A stretch of DNA of 60,340 bases from an uncultured Lachnospiraceae bacterium (GCA_949840805.1 CATKXR010000022.1:1-60340), one strand, 5' to 3'; counted from the first letter of the stretch, positions 28,001 through 35,060 are shown. Notes: a model not told the origin generated them from the sequence alone. A program made the numbers and translations.

Positions 28001-29682
28001 TGATTCAAAAAGTGACCATGGACGGGAAGGCTTTATCCGGCGGGACTTATCAGATATTAAAGGCAGACGGGACGCCGGCCAAAGCTGTCATGGACTGCTG
28101 CTGGCCGGAAGACGGCAGCTTATTGTTTGCCAGGGGAGAGGATTTAATCTTTACTGCCAATGAGGGAGGGACGCCGATCACCGGACAGCTGAAGGCAGGG
28201 GAAGATTATTTCCTGGCAGAGCTTACGCCGCCAAAGGGGTATGTGCCAGGAGAGAAGGTGAAGTGTCATATGCCTTATCTCAATCAAAAGAATCCCCTAA
28301 AGGTTCGTATGAAGGACGCCCCCACTCAGGCGGCTATCCTGAAGGCAGACAAAAGCGGCGTCCCTGTAAAAGGAGCAAAGCTGTCGGTAAGGGACGCGGT
28401 CAATGGAGATGTTATGGATGACTGGGTAAGTGACGGTACGGCCCATATGCTTACGGGAATTCTTATTGCAGGACATCAGTACCGGCTGGTGGAGGAAGAG
28501 GCACCGGATGGATACTATAAAGCCCCGGATGTGTTCTTTACCATGGCGGCAGATGGCAAGGTCATGACGGTCACCATGGAAGATTCGCCGGTTATTGTGA
28601 CGCTGGAAAAGGTAAGGAAGGGAAGCAGGGAGCGGTTGCAAGGAGGCCGGTTTGAGATCGTGAGAAAATTGGACCAGGCAGTGGTGGTTCCGGAATTTGT
28701 CATCAACGGGTCCATCACCCTGGAGGCGAAGCTGTCTGCAGGCGTGACCTATCTTTTAAGGGAGAAAAAAGCTCCGTCCGGGTATCGGAAGATGGAGGAT
28801 TTTGAGTTTACGGTTCCCCTGGAAAAGAAGGAAGATATGATTACCATCCTGCTTGAGAATGAAAAGATTCCGGCTCCTGGAGGCGGAAAGCCTTCCTCTC
28901 ATCCAACAATTACGTTTAAAAAATATGACGGGATTACCATGGCGGCCCTTCCGGGAGCGGAGTTTACCATTTACCGGGAAAACGGAACCGTATATGAAAG
29001 GGTGACCACTGACTTTGCAGGATATGCCTATGTTTCCTTTGATTCCCCGGGAAGCTATACTTATCAGGAAACTAAGGCGCCGACAGGATACCAGGCAGAT
29101 CAAGAGCTGCATGAACTGAGGATTACGGCCTCTTCCCACAAATCAATTCCCGCAGCCAATTACCACACGCCGCCTAACATCACCATCAAAAAGGCGGATT
29201 CTGAAACCGGGGAGCCTGTTGAGGGCGTGCGGTTTGAAATATGGGATGAGACAGGACAGGTTGTTTATAAGGGGACAACGGATTCCTACGGCCAGGTTAC
29301 ATTTATCCCAGACCGGTACGGAGCATTCGCGGTGCGGGAGACTAAGGTGCCGGAGGCTTACACAAAATCGGAAGGGTATCTTACATTTACGGTCAGAGCC
29401 GGTGGGATTGAGGGAGAAACCATCTTCTATAACGCGAAAAAAGACCGGACTCCGCCGTCGGACCCGGGAAAACGGGCCGGGATGATCCATGCGGTTTATG
29501 GTAACGGCGCCAGTGGATATGGGAACGGATGGTTTGACCGGGATGGAACCTGGCACCCCTTTGCTACGCCTTCCAAAACAGGGGATGGGTTCCCCTTTGC
29601 GGTTTTGGGATTGGTCATGTGCTGCGGCATAATCGGACTGGCAATTATACGGAAAAAGAAAGGGGGAGAAGGACATGCGTAG
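19063..29682 (+). CDS. Giant Cna-B/SpaA-type repeat surface adhesin
   Basis: 3539 residues with AGAAGGAGGAG before the ATG. Residues 1-33 are a basic signal peptide (KRKRRRR then hydrophobic, ending VSAAG). The body is a long series of Cna-B/SpaA beta-sandwich modules: I count 18 copies of the closing signature E-x3-P-x2-Y (for example EEIASPAGY, EVRTPEGF, EETKAPTGY). The E in this motif is normally the catalytic acid of an internal Lys-Asn isopeptide bond. Residues about 2270-3085 hold three near-identical 271-273 residue units. The C-terminus has PSKTGD near residue 3503, a hydrophobic segment and KKK, which is the layout of a sortase signal but without canonical LPxTG. Expected at the cell wall, as a long stalk for attachment or mating-pair contact. 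It overlaps the next gene by 8 nt. Confidence 0.88.
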   Translation: MFFNRKRRRRFWAILSVAMIAGNLAGSMTVSAAGTKMPEKEDKPVSEEYSSKETPSTESSYINDTPLRLQVSKVKTAKGAHEGISPQNTAAVQEDTITYQLSGRVEGSEAELMGKYGYDQVELAYSPTGAYLGYGYFNGTLEYLLNRKAQKLDEEIELIYNEHGVFDGYAYITRKLETADDVNRYVAGARMALYDAVEIFRNPAVTRDSGHYGEDERFTGVTVIRDKGSNNVTSVYVNQGYAGTKVEYVLQKEDGTKVLIDGNGTVIDQNYQYQDAVNDTGTGVWIAKTIQRGDTPILFYSLDNLQITSNDIYTSIGFQNDKLIDQIFGAERPDKKRNLYGFDKRGKVVNITQKDELDFSVFAFEAGTNRPVYEFVGGDYEKIRYSLPEKAIEVGDHTVMYHLDEDGNRDSRVDPQTGIAYIEESIADRESYDNLHHVNDTVSSEHTKLYVWPVNIFYDGSGAAQGNGNGSRTFQKIMTTRIAAIHADTPEEYTTGTYEGDSFQKAMNPVLDTYGHPVYYRKSEETYQKGEDRYDYDGDEYLGFTYKDSLDQENEDAYRVNPHEELYNGDSDNPFDQSTHYQYSDKQTIRLMVDIDGNYIVNGARTVPVPVRAGYQFAGWLIEPDRLTDGGRVVARWRNGNSSGMDETEREQWYSSQSASGTTRTVTVTFEANGGEFRSGSGDIHSTDNLLYRRLGDAYLMENVWTTGENTPNDPFDTQLVNTVGNVADGTHTILKGSETGNDVYSRTGAGGQADMLKRVNAGTYIMEEIASPAGYVKSLPVGVTVNEDTNLQYAEMIDRTIKAEFIKTDASDSQEKGLYMDGTRQQTDAGTGITVKEPKGSWSHRHVSGAVISLKARDDPTKKAFSDWVKVTENPRIAKKEEGGFYYLEFSTDTPLFLEALPKGNYRLSEVRTPEGFITMPDQDITIGEKDGVQIYSMKDDHTKVEIEKYQNDGTGRRPLSNACRAELALTNRSGEILAVWKTDDLSDYISSGGEEPLSYWQRLASVFSGDSRKKKQSFVELFTEQVNHGDISFSQISWEAQRKAVKAPYTTKEKETWIISDGSKIVCDRGSAPEDAPQEFKDAYNTRNLEEDSFTYPVTLHARKEEASEDLSHQIWKVSNGSRMRISIHRANDGTAAGRRAYEVSFGFNYRDDYTGGYANTISYDTMEGIHRFDYLPVGTYILKETGTPEGYVTAPEQTIQVEERGDIQRFTMENKERQLSIAKVAGNGEDYYAGASQGAAVMSKDKGQAAVIPGAALSLYFSETEIADYKEAFAGGNVPDGASLADSWISGRDGRYTEAEYKAESIRLDQVGDYRPHIVKNLQNGWYYLVETETPSYFKTFEPVSIPVTDLSAPDLSANIQAVNTPVPLKVKVFKQNEEGTPLAGAVFKVRNKTLGGIPVGTLNTDETGYGTLSIMEIGRFSPEGTLEPYTFTIEEISAPSGYALNHEIHEFSASTDVHDVYTLMTNPSDAAIVNGILYVSDKPSVLTISKADFYDGQAVPGATLAVYEAEQKNGIWQSTGISKGADWKWITEKREKSHTITGLTAGGTYVLTEESYPAGYTKAKDVFFWVSPGGTSIERIWYDPKEDIAITFASDSTGAVEKVTFTTRTVLGTYVVLEDVEKGTCVNKGTLADGSIHLSPDDVEEGRRYRIREYVRYSDGSEDILGTVTFLAKLHEGWMKVNLRGDVQNLTYHITDGAGAEILSFTPDDTGSYTVSNPLKEDPDGLTVIGQILRKTGVDHAAVQAGDTLYYEISYEGEGKEIIVLPADGITYLRATGGLQKQEDGTYRMVTTKQSGTMTVVAHVEEEAAGYIHQQVSIDGKAYSYVNPVAVNHGDGIFKDSSKLVISSAVAGTHLENRNAPFTFKIILTAGDGSPLSGAYDYRTRYTNGTLYAYGEKREFEISVNGNDFITIQDLPYNTSYQVLQVVAEQHPFVVTNTRVDGRTGNTAVSNVLFTNTRNAASERSVFLKNTGYFLTEYLHIRNGGSLTLRKYGFSLGEKCQIKDISLLNKPTEVWFTKLDWTDSEEVEGAVCVLMDEDGNVLTDSLGNELRWISGKEPKKFAGILEAGKTYRYHEEAAPEGYGYSEDVVFTVSEDGTVDKVVMQDKPTVCYFSKQDFAGTELPGAVCELGVVKENGTRELLSQWVSGTVPHRIEGILSPGKTYYYHEKEAPDNYGYSEDIVFSLDKEGKVKSACYVNEEGEPVFYDKHGYPTDIHIHTDESGTVTYEYQQKEVFLEKGNIVTELGEIIAEGVGMEILIEKNQISMKDKPFEVTVIKEDFAGKEIPGAACELKKVNPDGTAVSVDKWISKETPHILEHGLKADTTYRYHEELAPEGYGYSEDIEFTVNRDGVVVRAHYVNEDGEPILFDRDGYPTEIILHPDGTYTDHGHTITIDEKGNAIDKNGVVHGEGVQYEIPVIGNRIVMKDAPTKLCLVKTDLEGVPVAGASFQILQENGAAVKAASDTLIPSAIHEGMIKKGEKLIFLSDGTEEGVMITGQLLGGETYLMREWKPAAGYIRGADISFQIPHKNQKEPVQVVMENRKTKVSFTKEDFAGKEIPGAACELLKVNPDGTTSAISKWIFGGIPHIEEGVLDTDTAYRYHEEASPEGYGYSEDIEFTVDKNGAVTGAHYINEQGKPILFDKAGYPTRIVVHPDGTYTDGETIIQIDGKGNAVDGSGEIHGEGVAYEIPVSGNVVKMKDAPTRLFIQKTGLDGKLLKSGKFQILTSDGKPVKAVSDTRLLSLSHSGTIRKGEPLIFAARIEGVEITGQLQAGKDYLLKELEAPDGYLTGEAVSFHMPYINQKEPLRVSMSNEAVKVFFTKEDFAGKEIPGAVCELLKVNPDGSVTRIDRWVSGGTPHKMEGNMDTNTTYRYREEAAPEGYGYSEMIEFTVNPEGVVINAHYINEKGEPILYDKEGFPTSIVLHPDGTYTDGEQVVTIDENGNAVDAKGEIHGEGVGYEIEIAGNVVRMKDAPTKTLIQKVTMDGKALSGGTYQILKADGTPAKAVMDCCWPEDGSLLFARGEDLIFTANEGGTPITGQLKAGEDYFLAELTPPKGYVPGEKVKCHMPYLNQKNPLKVRMKDAPTQAAILKADKSGVPVKGAKLSVRDAVNGDVMDDWVSDGTAHMLTGILIAGHQYRLVEEEAPDGYYKAPDVFFTMAADGKVMTVTMEDSPVIVTLEKVRKGSRERLQGGRFEIVRKLDQAVVVPEFVINGSITLEAKLSAGVTYLLREKKAPSGYRKMEDFEFTVPLEKKEDMITILLENEKIPAPGGGKPSSHPTITFKKYDGITMAALPGAEFTIYRENGTVYERVTTDFAGYAYVSFDSPGSYTYQETKAPTGYQADQELHELRITASSHKSIPAANYHTPPNITIKKADSETGEPVEGVRFEIWDETGQVVYKGTTDSYGQVTFIPDRYGAFAVRETKVPEAYTKSEGYLTFTVRAGGIEGETIFYNAKKDRTPPSDPGKRAGMIHAVYGNGASGYGNGWFDRDGTWHPFATPSKTGDGFPFAVLGLVMCCGIIGLAIIRKKKGGEGHA
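25882..28311 (+). repeat. Three tandem ~815-bp coding repeats in the adhesin
   Basis: Equivalent codons (the Phe of KEDF) occur at 25909, 26728 and 27541, giving periods of 819 and 813 bp. Each unit carries KEDFAGKEIPGA, then YRYxEExxPEGYGYSE, a HPDGTYTD strand and an ITGQL module. Shorter diverged relatives precede it at about 25100 and 25400. Such arrays expand and contract by recombination and can cause assembly errors. Confidence 0.85.
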
Positions 29683-31066
29683 ACATAGACGGACTCTGAT
29701 TCGACCGAATGGGTTACCGGTACGCTTGCCAGGATACTTGGTGAGGCTTGCGGCATGCACCCTTATATGGGTGTGTATAAGCGTATCAGCTTATGGGAAT
29801 GTGCCAGGGAAAGATACCTTTCAGGAAACACTTCCGGATTTATCCGCCCTTGACGGCCAAATCCCTGCCTTACCGAACGAAGATACGTTATCCGGGGAAG
29901 GGAAGCCGGAAATCGGGATGGCAGATATGGACACGGATGATGTGGAAGCCGGGGCGAAGGCATTTGAGAAGAAGGTGATCTATAGGACTTATGACAGAGA
30001 CAGTGATCCTCTTAAGTCCCTGAAAGACAGCCTGGTCATCCACGGTGATACCTATCAATTAAGCTCTGTCGGTCAGGCTTGCCTCATCCGTGAAACAGCG
30101 GTGGTTCCGAAACAGCTCTCCTATGAAAGCGAGGTCTTTACCGGTGATGGGAGTGAACAGGAACCGGAGAGGACCATTTCCGGGGAGGATGGAAAGACCT
30201 ATTCTCTGGCAAAGAAGGAGTTAAAGGATCAGACGGCGAAGGAACGGACCGAATATAAGGAAGTCGTTGTAACTTATAGGGCGGTGGAGGCCGGCGTTCA
30301 GGTTCCGGAAGCAAAGGAATCGGAGTTTGAGGATGTAGATACCGGTCAGACGGTAAGCGCCGTGCTGAACCTGAAAACGCAGGAAATTACAGGGGAGTAC
30401 TGGGAAGATAATTTTACCTTTCCCGTCACCGTCACCGGTTATGACGCAGATCTGTTTGTCTTGAACGGGAAACAGATCCCGAAGGATGCAGACCTGGCGG
30501 ACTACGGAGAGGATTTTTTGGAGTATCTGAAGCTGGATAGGAATGCCTATGAGATTGCTTCCGTTACCTGGAACGGGGAACCCTATACGGAAAACGGAGT
30601 GGTTATGAGGAACGCCACGGCCAGCGGAAGAAAATGGGTGAAGGATATCCGTGCGGTCTATGGAGGGGAGGTAAAGATGCCGGTCATGGTGGGAAAGGTC
30701 TGGGAGTGCCTGTATGAAGAGGAGATTCCGGAAAATGAAAAAATAGTCTACACCATGGCGGTGACTGCACGGTATGAGCGAGAGGATGTTCTGGCGGAAA
30801 CGGTCAAGAGTCTTCCCCGGAGGCTGTGGGAAGGCTTTGTGGGAATGATCACAGCGGCCTACGAGGCAGTCGCGGCAGCATTTGAGGAGCATCCGGTGAT
30901 TGCTTCCATCCCCCTGGTATTGACAGCCGCCCTTCTCACATTCCTTTTGGCAAAGAGAATACGAAATGCCTGTGTTTATGATGACAAAGTGAAATGTCCT
31001 TATCGAAAGCATGCGGCTGAAACATGCAGGGCGTGTGTTAATTACTGTAAACGGAATCAGATCTAA
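29675..31066 (+). CDS. Membrane-anchored surface protein, partner of the adhesin
   Basis: 463 residues. The start ATGCGTAG overlaps the adhesin stop (8 nt), with GGGGGAGAAGG before it, so the two are translationally coupled. An arginine-rich start and hydrophobic segment (about 22-40) form a signal or anchor. A large extracellular region (41-400) has repeated acidic strands. A second membrane helix (about 407-428, IPLVLTAALLTFLLAKRI) leaves a short cysteine- and lysine-rich cytoplasmic tail with C-x7-C-x2-C-x3-C spacing (CPYRKHAAETCRACVNYC), possibly metal-binding. I do not recognise the family; coupling suggests it assists export or anchoring of the adhesin. Confidence 0.65.
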   Translation: MRRHRRTLIRPNGLPVRLPGYLVRLAACTLIWVCISVSAYGNVPGKDTFQETLPDLSALDGQIPALPNEDTLSGEGKPEIGMADMDTDDVEAGAKAFEKKVIYRTYDRDSDPLKSLKDSLVIHGDTYQLSSVGQACLIRETAVVPKQLSYESEVFTGDGSEQEPERTISGEDGKTYSLAKKELKDQTAKERTEYKEVVVTYRAVEAGVQVPEAKESEFEDVDTGQTVSAVLNLKTQEITGEYWEDNFTFPVTVTGYDADLFVLNGKQIPKDADLADYGEDFLEYLKLDRNAYEIASVTWNGEPYTENGVVMRNATASGRKWVKDIRAVYGGEVKMPVMVGKVWECLYEEEIPENEKIVYTMAVTARYEREDVLAETVKSLPRRLWEGFVGMITAAYEAVAAAFEEHPVIASIPLVLTAALLTFLLAKRIRNACVYDDKVKCPYRKHAAETCRACVNYCKRNQI

Positions 31067-31072
31067 GGACCG

Positions 31073-31114
31073 GAGCCGCTTTACCGGAAAACAAACCGGA
31101 AGGCGGCTCTTTTC
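31073..31114 (+). terminator. Terminator of the adhesin operon
   Basis: GAGCCGC (31073-31079) pairs with GCGGCTC (31103-31109), extended by TTTACCGG/CCGGAA inside the stem, and followed by TTTTCC. Confidence 0.75.
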
Positions 31115-31146
31115 CTGTATTCCTTTTTATCCCCTGTCATGCACCC

Positions 31147-31154
31147 CAATAATT
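31147..31154 (+). promoter_or_regulatory. CAATAATT, one-base variant of the CATAATT element
   Basis: 44 nt before the start at 31198 and just after the adhesin terminator. It has one extra A relative to the other copies. Confidence 0.25.
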
Positions 31155-31197
31155 ATATTGGAAAACCCAATAAGAAATAGGAGTGAAAGGGAGAACA

Positions 31198-32019
31198 ATG
31201 GAACATCATGAGTACCGGTATTACAAGGATAAAGAACATAGGATTTTCCGGATCCATGTGGAACGGGATGAGAACCCCTGGAATCCGAGGACAGACATGG
31301 ACGGCAATATCGGGACCATGTTCTGTATGCACCGAAGGTATGATCTGGGAGATAACACCGGGTATCAGGATGTAGAGGGATTAAAAAGAGCAATGATTCA
31401 GGAGCTGGGCATTCCGATGAAGAAAATACGCGCTTATGTAAAAAGGGGAAAAGCGAACATTGCGCTTACCTACAACCGCAGGGAAAGGCAGTGGGAAATA
31501 TGGGGCGAGTATTCTTTTTTGGGAAAACAGCAATATGGTCTGTACTGTGCGGCTCCGGATGTGGAATGGCTGGATGACGACCTGATTGACGGAATTACCC
31601 TTAAGGATCTTCAAAAGATCGCCAATGATAATCTGGTGATGCTTCCCCTGTATCTCTATGATCACAGCGGGCTGAGCATGAGCTGTGCGGATTTTGGAGA
31701 TCCCTGGGACAGCGGACAGGTGGGAATGATCTGGACCACCCTTGACCGGGTAAAGGCGGAAAGGCCTGGAAAACAGACAAAAGAGGAATGGGTTCGGCTG
31801 GCAAAGCAGGATATGACGGCAGAAGTGAAGCTGTATGATAAGTACCTGCAGGGCGAGGTTTACGGCTATATTGAAGAAAAGCAGACAGAGGACGGTCGGT
31901 GGGAAGAAAGTGATTCCTGCTGGGGATTTTACACCGATACGTTTGACCCGCTCTGTGAACTGGCCGATGAAATCTGGGGGCCGGGAACCCATACAGAGGA
32001 GCTGCAAAAGGCAGCGTAG
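31198..32019 (+). CDS. Conserved hypothetical protein of conjugative elements
   Basis: 273 residues from ATG 31198 (GGGAG just upstream; GTG 31183 is in frame but has no better site). It is soluble, acidic and tryptophan-rich, with patches such as ENPWNPRTDMDGNIGTMFC, LYLYDHSGLSMSC and CWGFYTDTFDPLCELADE. No signal peptide or membrane segment and no enzyme motif I can name. It is followed closely by two more genes (32089, 32375), so it likely heads an operon with the TIGR03299/DUF932 gene. The composition suggests a protein-binding or anti-defence type accessory factor, but that is only a guess. Confidence 0.65.
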   Translation: MEHHEYRYYKDKEHRIFRIHVERDENPWNPRTDMDGNIGTMFCMHRRYDLGDNTGYQDVEGLKRAMIQELGIPMKKIRAYVKRGKANIALTYNRRERQWEIWGEYSFLGKQQYGLYCAAPDVEWLDDDLIDGITLKDLQKIANDNLVMLPLYLYDHSGLSMSCADFGDPWDSGQVGMIWTTLDRVKAERPGKQTKEEWVRLAKQDMTAEVKLYDKYLQGEVYGYIEEKQTEDGRWEESDSCWGFYTDTFDPLCELADEIWGPGTHTEELQKAA

Positions 32020-32088
32020 AAAAGCCATGATATATGGCAGATGGATGGATTCCTGAAGCTTTGTAAAATGGACAGAAAGGGGCAGAAC

Positions 32089-32343
32089 ATGCTGCTGCGA
32101 AATGAGTACAAAGAAGACTTGAAAGAACGGATCAGGGAGACACCGGATGATGTTTTTGAGGCAGAGGGACTGTCAAAAGAGCAGATTCTTGCGGATGAAG
32201 AGATCATTGACCGGCTGTGGACCGTGTATCAAAAAGACATGGAAGAGTATGAATGCGAGGAATGGTGGGCGTATCAGGACAGTTTGAATGAGGTTCTTGG
32301 TATTGATTTTGATGCCGGGAATCTTTTGGCAGATACTCACTGA
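32089..32343 (+). CDS. Small acidic helical protein
   Basis: 84 residues from ATG 32089, chosen for AAAGGGG 7 nt upstream; the frame extends to 32041 without a site. Charged helices (YKEDLKERIRETPDDVFEAE, EEIIDRLWTVYQKDMEEYE) and an acidic C-terminus. Unknown family, in an operon between the 31198 gene and the DUF932 gene. Confidence 0.55.
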   Translation: MLLRNEYKEDLKERIRETPDDVFEAEGLSKEQILADEEIIDRLWTVYQKDMEEYECEEWWAYQDSLNEVLGIDFDAGNLLADTH

Positions 32344-32374
32344 TTAAAATATGGCTTATAGGAGGAGAACAGAT

Positions 32375-33310
32375 ATGAGTGCATGTGTGGAGACCATGTT
32401 CAGTGTAAGAGAAACCCCATGGCATGGCCTGGGAACGGTTATTAAAAATTCCGTGACCAGTGAGGCGGCGTTAAAACTTGCCGGTCTGGACTGGGATGTG
32501 ATACAGAGCGATATCTATTGCCAGGGGACACTGGAAAAGATTCCGGGATTCAAGGTGAATATCCGTGATACGGACAAAAAGATCCTGGGCGTTGTTTCGG
32601 ATAAGTATAAGCCCGTCCAGAACAAGGAAGCCTTTGCGTTTACCGACACTCTGCTAGGAAACGGCGTAAAATATGAGACGGCAGGCTCGTTATCAAACGG
32701 CAAGCGTGTGTGGATGCTGGCGAAAATGGAGGGGAGAATGGTGGCGGATGAAAAGATTGACCCGTATCTGGTATTCACCAATTCCCATGACGGCACGGGA
32801 GCCATCCGGGTTGCGGTTACCCCGGTACGTGTGGTCTGTCAGAATACGCTCAACCTTGCTCTGCGCACAGCCAGAAGACAGTGGAGCTGTATCCATATCG
32901 GCGACATTGAAGAGAAGATGGTCGAGGCAAGGGCAACCCTGTTAAAGGTTGACAATTACATGAATCGCCTGGAAGAGAAATTCGGCAGCCTGAAATTGAA
33001 GAAGATCAGTGATGATAAAGTCAGGGAGTATATTGATTTTCTTCTTCCCGTGCAGCCCGGAGATGGAGCCATCAAGAAAATTAATATCGAACGGATGAGG
33101 GATGACCTTTCCATAAGATATTTTGATTCGCCGGACCTGGCATATCTTGAAAAGTCTGCATACCGCTTTATCAATGCGGTCAGCGATTTTGCCACGCACC
33201 GGCCGCCGAGAAGATTTTCACCAAATTACCGGGAAAACCTGTTTATGCGGACAGTGGATGGAAATCCGCTGATCGATAAAGCGTATGAGCTGGTTGAGGA
33301 ACTGGTGTAG
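32375..33310 (+). CDS. DUF932 / phage-plasmid-like protein TIGR03299
   Basis: 311 residues from ATG 32375, behind AGGAGGAGAACAG. The sequence ETPWHGLGTVI near the start, SDKYKPVQNKEAF, and VTPVRVVCQNTLNLAL are landmarks of the DUF932/TIGR03299 family, which is widespread on phages, plasmids and ICEs. Function in the family is unknown; a link to replication or recombination has been suggested from gene context only. A terminator follows directly. Confidence 0.85.
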   Translation: MSACVETMFSVRETPWHGLGTVIKNSVTSEAALKLAGLDWDVIQSDIYCQGTLEKIPGFKVNIRDTDKKILGVVSDKYKPVQNKEAFAFTDTLLGNGVKYETAGSLSNGKRVWMLAKMEGRMVADEKIDPYLVFTNSHDGTGAIRVAVTPVRVVCQNTLNLALRTARRQWSCIHIGDIEEKMVEARATLLKVDNYMNRLEEKFGSLKLKKISDDKVREYIDFLLPVQPGDGAIKKINIERMRDDLSIRYFDSPDLAYLEKSAYRFINAVSDFATHRPPRRFSPNYRENLFMRTVDGNPLIDKAYELVEELV

Positions 33311-33330
33311 AGAAAGATTGTAATCCGATG

Positions 33331-33361
33331 AAAGGGCAGGCGTTATGTCTGCTCTTTTTTT
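33331..33361 (+). terminator. Rho-independent terminator
   Basis: AAAGGGCAG (33331-33339) pairs with CTGCTCTTT (33349-33357) with one G-U, followed by more T residues. Confidence 0.7.
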
Positions 33362-33380
33362 GAGGGAAGATATCTCTTTT

Positions 33381-33387
33381 CATAATT
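33381..33387 (+). promoter_or_regulatory. CATAATT start element, copy 6
   Basis: 37 nt before ATG 33424, with the AGGAGGAAAGAGG ribosome binding site between them. Confidence 0.4.
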
Positions 33388-33423
33388 GGTATGCAGATAA
33401 CAGGTATAGGAGGAAAGAGGAGC

Positions 33424-33639
33424 ATGACAAAAAAAGAACTGAGAGAAAATCTTAAAGAGGTAGAAGAACTTGCTACACAGACAAAATATGCTGCGGATGA
33501 TATCGGCCATCTTATCGGCACTGGTTCACAATACTTATTTGAGGTCCTGAACGAGCTGCAGAATGCGGAAATCTCTGCAAAAGAAGCATATGAGAAATTA
33601 GAAAACGATGGAGAATTGGAGGGACTGGAAAGTGATTGA
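33424..33639 (+). CDS. Small coiled-coil protein
   Basis: 71 residues from ATG 33424 with AGGAGGAAAGAGG in front. It is highly charged and helical (KELRENLKEVEELATQ, AKEAYEKLENDGELEGLE). No known family. The TGA stop overlaps a possible ATG (TGATG), and the same frame stays open for 46 codons after the stop, so the gene could be the N-terminal part of a longer ancestral protein. Confidence 0.55.
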   Translation: MTKKELRENLKEVEELATQTKYAADDIGHLIGTGSQYLFEVLNELQNAEISAKEAYEKLENDGELEGLESD

Positions 33640-33780
33640 TGGCAGAAGAGCCCTGGAAATTGGCATGTAACGATTCCGAAGGGCGGATGTGATATCGGAG
33701 CAAAATTATCCAGGGACATGCTCTCGGATATTTTAGAAAACCCGGAGAATTATGTAATTCTTGACGTGTACTACAAATAA
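33640..33780 (+). pseudogene. Coding remnant after the 33424 gene
   Basis: In frame after the TGA at 33637, 46 codons read through to TAA 33780, with protein-like content (WHVTIPKGGCDIGAKLSRDM, DILENPENYVILDVYY). Competing short frames overlap its first third (MAEEPWKLA from ATG 33639; VIDGRRALEIG from GTG 33632), as expected of a frameshifted small gene. I cannot tell which start was original. Confidence 0.4.
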
Positions 33781-33809
33781 AAATCCCAGGTGGAGAGGAA
33801 CGAAAGAAC

Positions 33810-34670
33810 ATGCGCGTGGTGGATTATTATCGTTTTATTTCTGACAGAAATTTTGACCTGGTTACAGAGAGGGAACATCTGGAAAGCTATTTGCTGGCAG
33901 GCGGAAAAAGGGACTATCAGTTAGCAGCAGATACATGCAGGAAGCTGGGACTGAACGGGATTGTCGATCTGGGATGTTCCCATGGTTTTCAATCGGAAAT
34001 CTTTCAGGAAAAAAGGCTTAAGTATCACGGGATTGACAGCGGCTGCATCCATTTCTGGAACAGCGGCGGGGAGAATGTTACCTTTCAGGCAGAAGAATAT
34101 CCCTGCTATATCAATACAGACACGAGGAATATGCTCGCTGTCAGCCGCTTCTGTGTCGGATATACCATGAATGATTATGAGAGGCTGGCAAAAGATTTTT
34201 CCTGTATTCTTGTGGATAAAAACGCGGCGGCATATTATGGACTGTCCAGGTATTTTACCCATATATCAGACCTGACGGCAGTTCATGAAAAGTCGGTGCC
34301 TTACTCACTGTTTGTCAGGAATAAAAAAGAGGCAGAACGCTTCAAAAGAAAACTAAAAAGCGGGGAAGAACATCTGGAATTTCATGTCTGCGGCCTGCAG
34401 TTTCCGGGAGAAGAAGGGATAACTGCCAGCCGGGTTATGGATTTATTTGAAATGACAAAGGGATATTACTATGATCTGGTCCGCATAGACGGGCAGAATT
34501 CGTCAGCCTATGTTGTTATGGATTCCAGCCTTTATCTGGCCTGGGAGAATGACGGGATCTATTCAAAGTTTATCCGGTTTGTGAGAGAGATTCTTGATGA
34601 TGTAGAAAAAGAAACTGCCAATGGTATCTATGACTTTTGCGGATACAAGGTGTATCTGGGGTATATGTAA
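33810..34670 (+). CDS. Methyltransferase-like protein (Rossmann fold)
   Basis: 286 residues behind GGTGGAGAGGAACG. GIVDLGCSHGFQSE (residues 50-63) is a good SAM-binding motif I, and YHGIDSGC fits motif II with its acidic residue. The central part (VGYTMNDYERLAKDFSCILVDK) fits motifs III-IV of class I methyltransferases. The C-terminal 120 residues are unlike common families. The substrate is unknown; an element-borne methyltransferase could act on DNA, RNA or a small molecule. No NPPY-type DNA adenine motif is present. Confidence 0.55.
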   Translation: MRVVDYYRFISDRNFDLVTEREHLESYLLAGGKRDYQLAADTCRKLGLNGIVDLGCSHGFQSEIFQEKRLKYHGIDSGCIHFWNSGGENVTFQAEEYPCYINTDTRNMLAVSRFCVGYTMNDYERLAKDFSCILVDKNAAAYYGLSRYFTHISDLTAVHEKSVPYSLFVRNKKEAERFKRKLKSGEEHLEFHVCGLQFPGEEGITASRVMDLFEMTKGYYYDLVRIDGQNSSAYVVMDSSLYLAWENDGIYSKFIRFVREILDDVEKETANGIYDFCGYKVYLGYM

Positions 34671-34733
34671 GGAATCCCTCATGCAGAGAATAAGCGGATA
34701 TGGGTGTATCCGGTTACTTAGAGGAGGAAGACC

Positions 34734-35024
34734 ATGAAGTATGTTTTAAACTGGAATGATGAATATTTGGATATGAGAATTGTATGCGGACCCTTGAGCG
34801 AGGAAAATGCGAGACAGGAAATGAAAAAGCAGGTTATGAAGCGTCTCGTGGAGCTGGGAATAAAAAAAGACGCAAGATCGGCGGAAAAACTTTATATTGC
34901 TGCTGAGCGGGCAACCGTAGGAAAGATCGAGTATGAGTTGAGTATCAGCTTTTATGGCGCTACTATCCGGTATAACGATTATGAAGACCGCTATCAGATT
35001 GTGGATTATGATCCTGAACGATAA
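34734..35024 (+). CDS. Hypothetical protein, 96 residues
   Basis: ATG 34734 follows AGAGGAGGAAGACC. It has a helical N-terminal half with many charged residues (ENARQEMKKQVMKRLVELGI) and a C-terminal beta segment ending in YEDRYQIVDYDPER. Soluble, no known family. Last gene of the 33424 unit, closed by a strong terminator. Confidence 0.6.
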   Translation: MKYVLNWNDEYLDMRIVCGPLSEENARQEMKKQVMKRLVELGIKKDARSAEKLYIAAERATVGKIEYELSISFYGATIRYNDYEDRYQIVDYDPER

Positions 35025-35033
35025 AATCCTCTT

Positions 35034-35060
35034 AAAAAGGTGCCTCAGGGCGCCTTTTTT
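35034..35060 (+). terminator. Rho-independent terminator
   Basis: AAAAAGGTGCC (35034-35044) pairs with GGCGCCTTTTT (from 35049), giving a U-rich tail within the stem and beyond. Confidence 0.8.

Noticed and set aside
19063..29682. The adhesin as several separate genes
   Set aside because: One continuous frame with one signal peptide and one C-terminal anchor; minus-strand and alternate-frame ORFs inside are shadows.
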